A stretch of 64,000 bases of DNA, from NCBI GenBank assembly GCA_023634235.1, contig JAMKCF010000016.1:744001-808000 (forward strand). The letters run 5' to 3'. This document shows positions 10,426 through 22,577 of this stretch, one piece after another. The first letter of the stretch is position 1. Each line of letters begins with the position of its first letter. Under the pieces are notes generated by a model. It had not been told where the DNA came from, made no database searches, and saw nothing but the letters and a program-made list of their open reading frames with translations. Source of the DNA: Pisaster brevispinus (taxonomy: Eukaryota > Echinodermata > Asteroidea > Forcipulatida > Asteriidae). The position numbers and the translations under genes were made by a program.

Positions 10426-12802
10426 ACGCATTCGTAAATGTAATTAGCATATTTCTTCTTGTCTAGATTGGATGTAGTTGATCTTCAAATTTAATGTTTT
10501 TGTCGAGGTTTGTGGCTGAAGGAAGTTGATTCAATAGAGGGCGCTACCAGGAGAAATTTGTACACATTTCACCGTAAGGGGAGACAGAATCTCCCGCTAC
10601 GCTCTGGCAGAGCGGCTTTTGAGCAAAATTGGTGTCCCTGAGGTTATAAAACCCTCCAATTTAAGAGCTCGTAAACTATTATTCACGATTTAGAAAGGTC
10701 AATGAGAATGTTCTCTTTTACAGCACGATTGGAGAGTAAATACAATGGCTATAATGTATGTGAGAGCCATCAATCTACCTGACAAACGTGTACAAGTTAA
10801 ACTGAAAAGAAAGTGGGATACATTGATAGCTTGCGAATCTATCTTCTGTCAGGTTGCTGTACTCTGTACGAATCATGGTACAAGTAGATGAAACCTACTC
10901 TCGACTGACTAATTGCAGCTAGAAACCAAAGAAAGAACAGCTATTTCAGATTGCTTCACATACTGAATGACGTGTACAGAGTGAATGCAAAATAGTAGTA
11001 ATTGACTTGAAGTGTGCAACATTAGGGAAATAAGTGCGTTTTGCATTAAAAACGAGCCGAGACGATTGTTTCTTGCCAATTTGGTGGTTTTGTACTTTAC
11101 GGATAGACCATGGGAGCAAGGTTGTTGTGGATTGGCAACGTTCTCAGAGTGACATGTATTGAATGTCACGGCTTAATGGCTGTTACCTAAAGGGATACCA
11201 ATCCGAAGATCTTCAAAAAGCTAATAATCATTCCTCAACGATCTTTCTTGTCAGCCAAGCTTTTTTTTAACTCTCCCGTAATCATGTGTATAAATCCCTC
11301 CATGATAACTAATTAACTAAACAGTTTTTTGAAAACCCAAGACTGAAGTAGAATGAATTTACATAAGTCTTCAAACACGAGACGGTGTCATCCCTTTTTA
11401 CCATTTTGAATTTAGAATTTGTTAAGACAATTGCACTATGTATAGGACATGACGACATAGAGCGCACTAGCCAAAACACGGCGAAGAACCAATCGGCTCT
11501 GGTCAGATCCAACTGTCTGCAATATAGATTGTGTAGGGCCTAATACAACATAAACACCTGTGTCTTTTCGTCCATTTTGATGTTTGTGTTTGTTGTATGT
11601 ATATTGTGTCCTTTTTATGGTATTTTATTGTTAATTACTGAAATTTGTATCCATCCATTTTGGGCGCTCGCGCTGTGGATGCTGTATGCAAAAAAATAAA
11701 ATAAAATTTTACACATTCACTACTGACTTGACGAGTTGTGCCCACCTGACTCTATCAAGCTTGAGAGAGACACTGACCGCTTCGACCAATGGCTACCTTC
11801 ATAGGTGATTTCAACTCCAACATAAATGTCACTACTGTCTTATGTTTGAAGATAGCACCACTTTTGAACCATCTCGCAGTTGTAATTTGGTCTGTACTAT
11901 AAATTTACATGTTAGGGAAGTAATTTCCTTTATGATTTTCTTGAAGACGCTATTGCGAGGCACTGGCTCATGATCAGTCACCATCAGTCAATGCCAGGAT
12001 GCACGTCCAACAGGCCACATCATTCCTAAGAGACATGCATCTCCCCATCCTCTCTGCACGTGCATCTTATCCAGAGGAAGGCTGACTATACAAGGCAGAG
12101 ATCTCCAATTTATAAGATGTTTGAAGACCGTGGAAAATAGCGCCCTGGGGCGGCACACGGTGAGAGATAGATCACAGCGTAATTGAATCAAACTCCTAAC
12201 GCCCCTATAATGGGGCGAAATGGCAGGCGGTCTGCACTGCAATTTACACGGTTGGTTGGACGGTGCAGGCACGCTCTTGACGAATGAGTTACGCGATAGT
12301 CTGTGGCGTTTCCAGGCAAACGAGCCTGAGGGGGCGTGTTCATTAGTTAAACACACACACACTTGACGTTTGGCGTCGATGTTGTAAGTCACAAACTAGA
12401 TACAAGTCGTACAAATATTCATTTAACTCTCCTACTGAGCGTATACAGCTTGATAAAAAAAAAAAAAAATTCAACAACTAAATGAGGACATACACATTCA
12501 TGTAATGGCCTGGCTTCATAAGCCAGGCAGCCTGGTCATAACGTCAGACTTTTTCATGATGACCAATTACCGATTCTTAATTTGTCAGGAAATTTCACAA
12601 TGACAAAAAATGAAAAATTAATGCGCACGTGTAGTCAACACGAAAGAAGTTAAATGATTTCCTTAAATTGCAAATTTTAATCTTGATTAAAACACAACTG
12701 AAAAATAACCAGTTGTAGTAATGTACTTGGTGACTGTTAATGTTCTAAATCTGGGCGCCGTTTACATATGATATACAGAATTGTGACGTCAGTTACACTA
12801 GC

Positions 12803-12970
12803 TTACACAGTGCATGACGCCATTTGAGTAGGGTTCCCTCGGCTAGAGGTCAAAAGAAGGTTGCTCATTGGCCCATCCTGTGCGCCACGCGTACATAGAT
12901 GGGCGTTTCCAATGTTTAATCATTTTTACTTCGAAGATGACGGTGTGATGACGTCAATGCATAAGGTCTA
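12803..12970 (+). mobile_element. CRE-tipped MITE, copy 1 (diverged)
   Basis: It shares the interior GAGTAGGG..CCCTC.GCTAGAGGTCAAAAG, a CATTGGCC box, a GCGCCACGCGT block and the right end TGACGTCAATGCATAAGGTC with copies at 16387 and 34249. The left TGACGTCA is mutated to TGACGCCA. Confidence 0.65.
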
Positions 12971-14055
12971 CAGACTATTAAATCACCTTTTTTGTCATTT
13001 GAAATTTGAATTCCTTTAAACTTGTTCCCCGTTTACGCTCTCGTATGCGTTGTGCACAGGTTTTAAATTGCGTAACGAGCGCTTCATACAGTTGTGTCAA
13101 CATGGTCCAGAAGGACTGTGAAGCGATAGAAAAATAATAAAGGCTGGGCACAAAGTATGGGATATCATGTGGATTTTCGTCGTAGCATCAGTCTCAAGAA
13201 TCCATTGAAGCTCAACAAATAAATTGCCTTTTAGACTACCCATTCCATCTACTCATCACAACTCAGATCATCAGCTACTTGCATCAACTTCCAACTACTG
13301 TTTCCTCCTCCTCCTTTTTCAATTATCTTTAGCTTTTGCGAAAGACTCTGCTGGGATCCAAACATGAGGTCTTACCGTTTTCCGCATTTATCGCTGTCGT
13401 TAAATCAAAAGTAACGACACGGAGAAACCTGTTGTTTTGTTAATTGTTTTTAAATATAATATTTAATTTGTCTACTTTGGTTGCAGCACAAATCATAAAA
13501 GAATATTACATTCTTGATTCAGAGTAGTTTGTCACCCATATCTTTAGTTAACGGAAAAAATGAAAACTACTCTTAATAATGGTTGCCATTTTTAGAAACA
13601 GGCGTAGGTTATTTTGTGTACATATTTAACATTGACAAAGTTATGTAATATTAATTTTTGACATTTTTTGAAATGAGACTATTATAAATTGTTTGGAGTA
13701 GATTACCCAAACCACCTTAAACCAGACCGGAGAATTATGGCAAGATCAAGCCAGTAAAACATCGCAACGAAAGTAGTATCAGAAGTGTAATTTAAGCAAC
13801 ATTCCGGACAAGAGACAAAAGTATAACTCAAAAGAGAAAGATAAATGACTGCGCATCTTTGAAATGTCAAGTCACATTCAAGAAATGATTTCTTGCGATC
13901 AATTTGTTGAGTGGGAAGTTAGTGATATTGCGGAGAGATGAGTGCATTTTAAATTGAACTGTTTCCGTCATGTATAACTAGAAAAACAGACATAGTGATT
14001 GGTTGCATACATCCTATGTATAATATCCACATTTGTATATACCCTCTAAACACAT

Positions 14056-14220
14056 CCGGGTTAGAATTGACTCGGTTTCCGGATCAGGCTGGCCCCTTCT
14101 CGGGTCAGACTGACCACAAACTCTTAAAATAAAAAGGGTTTTTGGCTAGGATTCTGTGCCAATTTGAACCAGTTCTGGGAGTCCAGGGACCAAGATCGGG
14201 GTCAATTCTGACCCAGCAAT
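14056..14220. repeat. GGGTCA/TGACCC dispersed repeat with a perfect GGTCAnnnTGACC site
   Basis: It spans TTAGAATTGACTCGG to GGGTCAATTCTGACCC. GGTCAGACTGACC at 14103-14115 is a perfect inverted repeat with a 3-base spacer, the consensus estrogen response element. It recurs at six places in the window. Confidence 0.65.
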
Positions 14221-16386
14221 TATTTTTTATAGAGTCCAGGATTTCTAATCCAAAATGGAGAGCCTGGGGATTTTTCTCACAAGATCTGGTAAGGACCGAG
14301 TAGACATGAGTTTGAAATCGGACATCAGTCAAAGGAAATCTTCAACAATTTATGTTATTGACTCACACTCGTGTCTTACTATCATTTATGCCCAGCCATC
14401 CACCACAACAAACACACCCAACCTTCCACAATATTAAGTTGCTATGCACTGAAGCTGAAGCAAATAGAATGTGTTCATCTTATCTTAAGACAACTCTAGC
14501 TGTCACCATAAAGCAAACCACTCGTGAGAATTCAAACAAATCCAGACACACTTTAAGAACTAGATCACAGCTTGGATTATTGTTTCAGGAATTACTAATG
14601 GTGTAAGTTACAGATTGGAATTGGTTTGTCTGTGTACACGCTCGATTTACACTTAGATCAGTAATTTTTTCCTCGTGAAAAAATGAGTGTCATTCCTTCA
14701 GTGTAGACAAATTGTAATGTGTATAACCACAACATGGAAATAAGTTATTGACTTTTTGGTGCTATCCTTGGAAAATTTTGCGCAGTTTTGTCTTGTTTCG
14801 ACTTTCGTTTATATATTTCCATTCGTATCCTTCTAATACTCTGTTTGTATGTTTGCCATGTTCTTGCTGTGTTTTATCCGAATAAATTCAAATCAACTAA
14901 AAAACATCCACAGTTTTAATGAATCTGTAATATTAATATTAAAATAAGTCTTTCCCGTAATCAAGCAATGTGTGGAAACCGTGTTCGTCGTACGCATTTT
15001 AATGAATGAATCAAAACCACGGCCTTTAACGTCTAAACTCGCGAGACTTACGCGGTCAATTCTAATTGAACGCTGTAGACTAATTGGTTAAAAGAATACA
15101 TCAAACGATTCCCACCGAGGTTTTCTCTCATCGCACCTTATCACGTGATGTGCAAAGCACTGCGAAGATTTTTTTTTATAGTTCAGTCTTTCAGGTCACA
15201 ACTTGTTAAATACGTGTAGAGTTTGCCACAAAATTATTTACGAAAGAATAACTTATTAACTGCGTCAGCTTGTCAATCATTTTATTATTTATTTTAGAAA
15301 ATTATATCAAGGAATTGAGACAGTCGTGAGCTAACAAATAAATGATGGTATTTTAGTAATGTAAACTACAACATACCATCAAAAATCAGCTTCGAGTATC
15401 TGCTGGTCCATTTGATGACTTTAATTCATTTATTAGGGCTTGTAAATGTATGGACTTATATATTAGTAAATATTGGTAAAGAGAAAGAAATAATCAGGTG
15501 TTTATTATTTTAGAAGATTGTTGGTTTAAAGTTGGCACTGCTCACGAGAACTGTTCATTTTGTTGTTAATTTATTCTACCATGACTGCGTCAGATCTGTT
15601 ACACTACTTGTCTATTTTGTGGCTTCATCAAGCATTATTTTTGTCGAACCGTCGGGCAATTACCACTTTTTATAAGCTTGTTTAATTACAAACAGACCTC
15701 TTAAACCAACTAACACAGTTGTCTCGACATTAAATATTTATACAAATTGTTACTAAAAACTCTCAGTGACATACACTTACTCCTAACACAACAACCACAA
15801 TCTTTAATATTTTAACCCGAATGTGCCATTCTAAGACACTGGGTGATAATTACCACGAGAGGGCCGTTAGCAGGTCAAGCTTAAAGTTCACCAATCTCCA
15901 CATTCAAACACTGAACAATATTCAATTCATGCTAAAAGAGAAACCATCGGTTTTGGATCGATATCATTAATGCATGGATAGCTCACAGTCCCCCGATCAG
16001 TTTACCTGTGATTGAAGATGGGAAGCCGTAGAGCCCTAGAGCACCTTACGGTGTCCTCTTACCTCCATAGGAGTTGCCACCTTTGTGCCTTTTAGGGTGT
16101 TTATTAATTTAATATTCCAAGACGCTACGATCCTCCGGCCTATAAACCTAAGTCTAAATTCCAAGATGAGCTCTTTGATATGAACGGTTTGAGGGTCATT
16201 GATGTTTCATAGTGATATTCTCTTCAGAACACCCTGAGTGATTGTGAAATTGCCTCTTCAAGGAGTATGAGGACAATCAAAGATGAGAAGGAACCAAGGT
16301 ATAAGTTATAAACTGTGCGAGGCTGTGTTGGAACCGAGTTCCCCATAGAGTGAAAGTAAACATATACGTTCTATTTAATTAGGTCC

Positions 16387-16560
16387 ATAGACCTTATGCA
16401 TATGACGTCAATTTTGAGTAGAGCGCCCTCGCCTAGAGTTCATAAGGCATTGTTCATTGGCCAGTCCTGCTTCGCGCGTAAAGTCTGTGCGTTTTTCATT
16501 GTTTCATCACCGATTTACCTCCAAGATGGCGGGTGTATGACGCCAATGCATAAGGTCAAT
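16387..16560 (+). mobile_element. CRE-tipped MITE, copy 2
   Basis: About 174 bp. The left end ATAGACCTTATGCATATGAC leads into a TGACGTCA, and the right end is TGACGCCAATGCATAAGGTC. The interior includes GCGCCCTCGCCTAGAG, TCATTGGCC and AAGATGGCG. No ORF belongs to it. Confidence 0.75.
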
Positions 16561-16805
16561 AGAAGAAGGAATACTATCGGAGAGCCTGGATCCGGATAAG
16601 GTTTGACATTGTGAGGGGCAAGATAACTAAACAGGTCTGACTCAGAGCAAACCAGGCTAACATAGAAGGAGGTTTATCTATCTCCGGTAGGATGTGAACC
16701 GGACCCCAGCTGGGGGGAAACCCACACAGAGACTGAAAACCCAATTCATTATAAGACTCATGTTAAATAGCAACTATATTAGAAGCAAAACATTGTGAAT
16801 TTGGG

Positions 16806-16970
16806 TAGGAATAATCGATTCCTTGCATTGCCTGCCATCGCTGAGGTTAAACAATGGAAACGTACAAGTGCGTACGCGCAACGCACAACTCTCAGCAAGC
16901 GAGAGGTCTTCCTTTGAGCTCACTGAGGGCGCTATTTGAGCTAGTGACGTCATATGCAAGGGATCTACAG
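16806..16970 (-). mobile_element. CRE-tipped MITE, copy 3, reverse orientation
   Basis: In reverse complement it aligns with 16387-16560 and 34249-34423: TGACGTCATATGC at the upper end, GAGGGCGCT, GAGGTC..CCT and CGCGCAACGCAC in order, and a decayed lower end. It lies about 245 bp from copy 2 in opposite orientation. Confidence 0.6.
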
Positions 16971-16984
16971 ACGATGAACTATAT

Positions 16985-17075
16985 ACTCGATTACCACATC
17001 ATCTTTTCCGAGGTGGGATTCGAACTCGGTCCACTGAGATTAAAAACTACCACTATCAACCTGATCTAAAAAAAG
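16985..17075 (-). repeat. tRNA-like SINE fragment
   Basis: The minus strand contains GAGTTCGAATCCC (about 17011-17023), a near-perfect RNA polymerase III B-box. It is preceded by a GGTTGATAGTGGTAG stretch that resembles a D-arm/A-box. A full cloverleaf does not fold by eye, so it is more likely a tRNA-derived SINE than a tRNA gene. Confidence 0.4.
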
Positions 17076-17746
17076 ACATTGTCGCCATCTTTTATCCGAT
17101 TCTCTATACACAGTAGTGATCGCAAAGGTCTTATTCTTACATGATAAAGGTACCTACTAATCTCCCTCTCAACCTCGTTTTGGTTACATTACTTCGCATG
17201 GAGAAGATGGCTGCATTAGATGTGAAGATATCCGTTTGACATTTGGCGGTCGTTTCTGCTTAGTAGTTAGTGTAATTTATATGAGCGTTGCTCGCCTTAG
17301 GGTAACTTGTCCTCAGGCGGTAGAGCGATGGAAAAATCATGGGCTATAAATTACATCCTGCCTTCTTCAAACAAGGTTGAAATTGAGAATGCTTCTAGAT
17401 AATCTACTGAATTTGTGAAGATTTGCATCAGACTTGACAATGCTAGATAAATAACATATGCTTCCAGATAGATTAACAAGAGGATAGTTTCAAAGTTTCA
17501 GATCCCCGTACCTTTGATTTGTCTCGCACGTGTGTCAGTTAATCAATCAATTATCTTGGTTGGAATTATGGACTTTATAAGATGCTCATAAATCACAACG
17601 GTCAGATTAAACGGCCGTATCTACTGAGCTAAAGATAAATACGTCAACCTCGTTCCCGTAGACAGCCCACCGAATTAGTCCCTAGTCACACAATAAGCAA
17701 TAGCCAGTTGGAACGAGGCTGGGCATATCTCACAGAAACAGACCTG

Positions 17747-18197
17747 GGGTGCGTTCCACTTGTGCAAACGTTGCCAACGTTTGCGAACGTTTGTGCACGT
17801 TTGCCAACAATTTCGAATTGAACGAGTTGTGCGCCGCCAACGTTTGCGAACGTATTTCTGAGGTGTTGGTGTGTGGTTTTTAAAATAGCGGACAACAACA
17901 CTTAAACAAAAGGTAAGCTGACGATATTAATTTCTAGTCAAGAAAATACTTATCATGTATTATCGATGGTTGATAACACAGTCAGGTAGAGTGGAAATAA
18001 CAACTTAATTAGTTGATGTCGTGATGTACAAATGAGGACTAAAACATACCTACAATGCAGCAAAAACCAAGTTACAACAAATAAAATACATACGGTGCCG
18101 CCATATTGACATCACGAGCTGCGCAACCAATCGTTCCAATGGTCAAAAACGTTTGCGCGAACGGTTGCCACTTGTTTGCGCAAGTGGAACGCAGCCC
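17747..18197. mobile_element. 451-bp inverted-repeat element with GGGTGCGTTCCACTTG ends
   Basis: The left end GGGTGCGTTCCACTTG and the right end CAAGTGGAACGCAGCCC are inverted repeats. The inner flanks carry repeated (AA)CGTTTGCGAACG motifs on both sides. The middle is AT-rich and non-coding. I find no clear target-site duplication. It is a non-autonomous DNA transposon. Confidence 0.75.
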
Positions 18198-18707
18198 GGA
18201 AGAACGCTGTTTGTACATTATTTGTGCGCATCTACTTTGTGCGTGCTGCCATTTTAGCTGATCTGGTTATATTTCACTTTGCCAAACAGGTTTGTCACTT
18301 GGTTTTGGTTTTGTATATCCACAGCTGATAGAGGGCGTGCAGACACTGACCAGAGCTGTGTCTTGAGAGAGTTGCGACATGGAGGGACCAGTTTTGGTCA
18401 CGAGGTTGCTGGACGCCATTTTAGCCTAAATGCAGCACAACCCAATATGCAGTCTAATCTGGCACCCTGTATGCGTACATGCGTTTTTGGACCGAAAATT
18501 GCATCTTATCGCAAGTTGTCCCAACTCTCTCAATAGTTCTTACTCAGACGACAACTTTATGAGCTCAGCATTATCTGGTTCTATTTCTAAACGCACACTA
18601 CACACAAAAATTCGACTTCTCGATCGGCCGTATTGCTTGGTCACTCGTTTTGAAACCTGGTTCACAAACTAAAAAGAAAAAAAGTTAACTTGAAAAGTGC
18701 TACTGAC

Positions 18708-18944
18708 CTCGAAACATTTCATAAGCCATACAGGTTTGCCGACGTATTCTGCGTGTGAGGAGGCCTCTGACCTCGTAAACACAGGTTGCGGCGCCATGAT
18801 GGCAAATGACGTCACCCAAATAGCAGCCACGATGAAAAGGGTACGCGACGCCCTGATGTGGAACTTGAGTGGCCTGCAGATAGCCAGGTACCTGTCAACT
18901 GCTATAGCCGCTAATGTATAGACGGAGACACTCAGACAAACCTC
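18708..18944 (-). CDS. Orexin/allatotropin-like GPCR, TM3-TM4 exon (partial gene)
   Basis: A 237-nt, 79-codon exon, phase 0 to phase 0, with GATACACAG before and GTCAGT after. It begins EVCLSVSVYTLAAIAVDRY, the second half of TM3 ending in the DRY G-protein motif. LAICRPLKF follows in intracellular loop 2, then TM4 (FIVAAIWVTSFAIMAPQ) with the conserved Trp. Extracellular loop 2 ends at KCFE. The IW..S.AIM.PQ pattern and the AIC.PLKF sequence match orexin receptors best, with allatotropin and SIFamide/NPFF receptors as alternatives. The exon would start just after the YLQ of a typical orexin-type TM3. The N-terminus and TM1-2 must lie above 18944. I searched for an NLAxAD-type exon and found none, so it may be past the right edge. 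Confidence 0.9.
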
Positions 18945-19256
18945 CTGTGTATCAAATAAAACAAAAAATAACATTGAATCAAAAAGCAACTAAGTAAAAT
19001 AAAAGAATCAGAATTCAGTCCCAATAAACATTTTGAATACAACGGCTATTTGTATAAGACCAGTTATTCTGTGTAACTTTTTACTGACAGCACTCTATAT
19101 TTGAATTTATTGTTCCATAACGGTGATACGAATAACATAAAAACATCACAAAAGACCTTAAGCGCTGACGTCATCAAGCCGCCTCTTAGAGTAAAAAAAG
19201 ATGAAACAATTGGAAACGCACCGTACGCGCGTCTCACATGATCAGCCAATAGTATA

Positions 19257-19348
19257 CAAATATTGACTGCTTCGAGTGCTATGGTTAAAACTACGACTCC
19301 GAGAGTCGGAGTTTTAACCATAGCACGAGTAAAATCAGTCAATATTTG
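19257..19348. repeat. 92-bp near-perfect palindrome
   Basis: Left arm CAAATATTGACTG...GTGCTATGGTTAAAACT and its complement on the right meet at GACTCCGAGAGTC. The arms differ by a few bases and a short indel (CTTCGAG against ATTTTACTCG). It lies directly against the TTATAACACCCC element to its right. An ORF on the minus strand is only the arms being read through. Confidence 0.85.
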
Positions 19349-19350
19349 TT

Positions 19351-19611
19351 TTATAACACCCCAACAGACTATTTATCATCCTCGTACACGTAACGTTCGT
19401 ACGCGCATTTCCGATACACAGATGCACAACTGATTGGGTTCGAGGTGGGTAAAAAAGACGTCTGGGTACTACTGCGCGCGCCATGTAATAGTCGACTATT
19501 ACATGGCAAACGACTATCACACGGCCGCCGGGTTTCTAGTAAAACTAAGACATATCATGTGACGCGCTCTAAACCAATGAAAAGGCAGAATTTTTGTAAG
19601 GGGTGTTATAA
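19351..19611. mobile_element. 261-bp MITE with TTATAACACCCC termini and central 28-bp palindrome
   Basis: TTATAACACCCC at 19351-19362 is matched exactly by GGGGTGTTATAA at 19600-19611. In the interior, 19480-19507 is a perfect 28-bp palindrome centred on GTCGAC. A TGTGACGCGC motif near 19559 has a partial counterpart outside the left end (about 19220-19240), so the palindrome at 19257 and this element may be parts of one larger foldback. Confidence 0.75.
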
Positions 19612-20149
19612 TACCTGCTTTTGACCTCTTCCTGAGGGCACCCTACCAAACTCTGTCATGTGCATAAGTTCTATAGACCAATCCAAATGCGCAAGTGACG
19701 CACGCCGCGCAGTCATTCCTTGGATGCTGGCAGCGTAAAGTTTTGTACACAAAGACATTGAAAACCGTCGTCTTTTTAACATTTATACGAAATAAGTGTC
19801 TTGCTGAACGATTTACAGGATTTCCCTGACAGGACGGCATAACATAACGATGTATAGAACACTGAACATAGATATTTGCAACTAAACAGACAAAGAATCT
19901 TGAAAACGGCGCAGCCAGTGGGTTTTAGTGTGATACTACACGGAAACTGCACTGTCTGCTGGTATAAAATGTGTTACATCAGCAAGTTTTGTTCAACAGA
20001 ATTTCAGTAATCCAACTTTTTGTTTAGTTTAAAATGTTCATATTATTTCAAGTATATTCTACATCAATTTGTAAAGCTGTCCTGATCTAGAAATTGTGCA
20101 AATCGTTGAGAAACAAAGTTTAAAAGACCACGGGTTTTTCCATGTCTTT

Positions 20150-20285
20150 GTGCACAAAAACCTTGCGTTGCCAGCGCCCATTGGCGGCGCGGCCAGCAGC
20201 ACTTGCGCGTGCGCGCTAACATAGATCGTTCTATATACGCCGATATGAAGTTCATTAATTTGTCAGAAACGGCAGCCTCGCTACC
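20150..20285 (+). promoter_or_regulatory. CpG-rich promoter-like segment
   Basis: A locally CpG-rich stretch contains CCCATTGGCGGCGCGG (an inverted CCAAT box) and GCGCGTGCGCGC near 20207, close to the NRF1 site GCGCnTGCGC. It directly precedes a well-placed ATG at 20286. Vertebrate-style reading of motifs may not apply here, and no transcript evidence is available. Confidence 0.3.
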
Positions 20286-20444
20286 ATGGACAGCGCATCT
20301 TATCGCTACCTCTCGTCACTATTAGTGAGCAAGGAATACTGGGGAAAAAGAGATCGATCGATCACCCCTGGGAACGAAGTTGCAGAAAAGGTTCAACGTT
20401 TTGTAGAGGTCGAGATGAGATTGACATTTCACGTTACTGTGTAG
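20286..20444 (+). CDS. Candidate small ORF or first exon, unrecognised
   Basis: The start codon sits in an ideal context (CTACCATGG). The frame stays open for 52 codons to a TAG. The peptide begins MDSASYRYLSSLLVSKEYWG and contains GNEVAEKVQRFVEVE, so the composition is protein-like. A GAG|GTCGAG donor-like site at about 20408 could end a first exon. No homology is recognised. It follows the CpG-rich segment at 20150-20285, which is the main reason to list it. Confidence 0.25.
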   Translation: MDSASYRYLSSLLVSKEYWGKRDRSITPGNEVAEKVQRFVEVEMRLTFHVTV

Positions 20445-22190
20445 TTGTTATGCCACTTTTAGCTCAAGCGTATTTTTCCACCTTCAGCTCACGTAATCGC
20501 TAAAAGCGCATGTTCACATGCAAATTTAATTTGATGCCCAATTGCTTGTTACGCTCCTATGTTTATGCACGTTCAACAGTTTGCCGCAAACCTTTGTAAA
20601 TACAATTATCACAAGGTGGCAAACTGTATAGTTCCCCGTATACCAAGCGGCAATAAGAGTTCAAATTCTTTCTTTATTGTCAAGACACCTGATTATGAAA
20701 ACATCAAGCTTTGGTGTGGTTACATAGGTCGAGTAAGGAACAATCAAGATGGCAGAATAATAATACAGGTCGTTGTCAAATCGAGAACCATTAGTGGCAC
20801 ACATATAACATAACCACTGCTACAGCAAGAAACAATGTCTTTCAAAGTATCTTAGAAGTTAAAATTCAAACTCATAGGGCACGTTGTAGGTCAATAATTC
20901 ATCACAGGAATTCGAACAGTCCATTTACCCAGAGGTTGGCAATTTAGCGCTCAGATCGGTTTATTGAACGCGGGCAAAGTGCGAGTATATATAAATATGT
21001 CTGCGTCTACGATTCTGTGATTGCGTCTGGCCTGCGTGTCATCTTATCCCATAGACCCTAGCCCGTTTAGGCAGCGGGATTTAGGCTAATTCTTGCCGGG
21101 AGAACTGTCGCTTTCTCCCCATGCAACCCTCTCCTACGAGCCAGTCTTCGATCCGTATTCATCCGTGCCACTGTGAGACACTTCTTGAGAACTATGCAAA
21201 TAGTCGTCGTAGGGATGTATTGCGAATGCTTCAGTATGTTTGTTTGTGGCGCTATCCCCTGCAGAGTGGTCTGCACGCCTCGATATCTTGAAATGATGTC
21301 TCCTCAATAGTCTAAGGTGTATCTAAACAAAATGCAGGTCAGGAAAATATACTATATAGGGCACTGAAAATAACCTTGGAGTATAAGAAACCTAATTTTA
21401 TAGTCTTGAATACTTTGACTGATAGTGAGCAGTCATAAAGTCAAATGGTTGTCAAACACTGCAAATATTGTACCTCATCTTAATTCAAAGATCGTAAATA
21501 TATCAGTGATAGCTATGTAAACAGCAATACCATTGTCATACTATTTTGATTGGTTCAAGAATGTAAGTGCCACACCATCAGAGGCAGTTTTAAGATTGTC
21601 ATACTTCATCTTGATTCAAGGAAGAACTCAGAAAACATTTCCATCAGCATGCAGCAATCGTCATCAGCAGAATTCTTTTGCACACAATTTATTGCCATAA
21701 GATTCACAGAAATAAAGTAGAAGAAGAAGAGGAAGAGGAAGAAGATACACAAGAAGAAAGAACATTACTTCGTAATCTCCATTTGGGAATTAAAGTCAAA
21801 TGCCAAACAACCCGCGGAAATGTGAAACCCATTACCGGTTTGTGACTATGTGACATAAATCAGACGCAGTTCCACTTTGCTCCATTTATTCAAGTTATCT
21901 TTTATCCAACGTAATCGTAAGATAGTTGTAGTGTTCACCATAACTTCATTATCAAGTGGATGATAAATCTGAAGACTCATCCCCAGGGGCAGAGGATGTA
22001 TTCCGGAATTAGGGGTCGAGATTTAGAATGGGTTCCGGACAACCCGAGGGATTTCCGCGTTGACTCAAGATACGCTACGTCACTGTTACTGTAGTAAGCT
22101 AGTAAGCTGGTTTTGAATCAAACAAAATGCGCATTATGATCGAGTCGAAGATGATGTACGCCAACAGCTTTTGCATGCCAGCATGAAACT
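20445..22190. other. Non-coding spacer with purine tract
   Basis: I see no gene here. A GAAGAAGAAGAGGAAGAGG-like tract lies at about 21720-21770. A 69-codon minus ORF at 21067-21276, rich in Arg (NTDRRLARRRGLHG), has no splice context and was not accepted. Confidence 0.4.
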
Positions 22191-22192
22191 GA

Positions 22193-22420
22193 ATTTGCCT
22201 TTGGATTGGGCGCTTTGGGATATAAAAGGCTTTTGTTTAAAAATGAAAATGTTGGACAGATATTTTAAAAGTAGAGTGGAATGATTCACATAAATATTCC
22301 TTGAAATTGTTTTTTTTTTGGTGTAACTTCGTGACAGAACCGAGTCAGCGATTTTGAAGAACAAAATATTTGACTCCACAAAATAGCAGTCGTATGTTCC
22401 GCTGGTTTGTATTTCAAGAG
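22193..22420. mobile_element. Partial copy of the AAAGGACACATTGCC-type MITE
   Basis: It shares GCCTTTGGATT, TAAAAGTAGA.TGGAATGATTC, ATATTCCTTGAAATTG and TTTGACTCCACAAAAT in order with the left half of 33202-33585. The right half is missing or diverged. Confidence 0.6.
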
Positions 22421-22577
22421 AATTATGTTATTTACAAACACCGCTCACTCATTACAACACACTGAAGGTGCTTTTGTGCACGAACAACTCTTGAAAATGA
22501 TGAGTAAAGGGGGTCTTTTCGGTCTCTAGGTGGCAGCAGACTTACCAGGTAAATCCATTTTCTTGGTATTTAGACTA

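Larger units (their letters stand above)
9498..18707 (-). other. 9.2-kb intron of the GPCR gene
   Basis: The sequence between the TM4 and TM5 exons contains no competing gene I can support. It holds a C/A homopolymer tract (about 9679-9703), GGGTCA repeats, CRE-tipped MITEs, a tRNA-like SINE piece and a large inverted-repeat element, all listed separately. A GC-rich patch at about 12000-12370 gives a 134-codon minus ORF with no recognisable motif. Two AATAAA-containing, T-rich segments (about 11590-11705 and 14770-14890) look like retroelement 3' tails. Confidence 0.6.

Noticed and set aside
11780..11900. ATGGCTACCTTCATAGGTGA with a GDFN motif, considered as a LINE endonuclease piece
   Set aside because: Only four residues match the GDFN signature. 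Surrounding frames give none of the other endonuclease motifs.
11988..12392. 134-codon minus ORF in a GC-richer patch
   Set aside because: Random-looking composition with no splice signals, lying inside the GPCR intron. GC content alone explains the open frame.
19064..19342. 92-codon minus ORF considered as the missing TM1-2 exon of the GPCR
   Set aside because: Half of it reads through the 92-bp palindrome. It lacks the GN..V and NLA.AD motifs of TM1-2.
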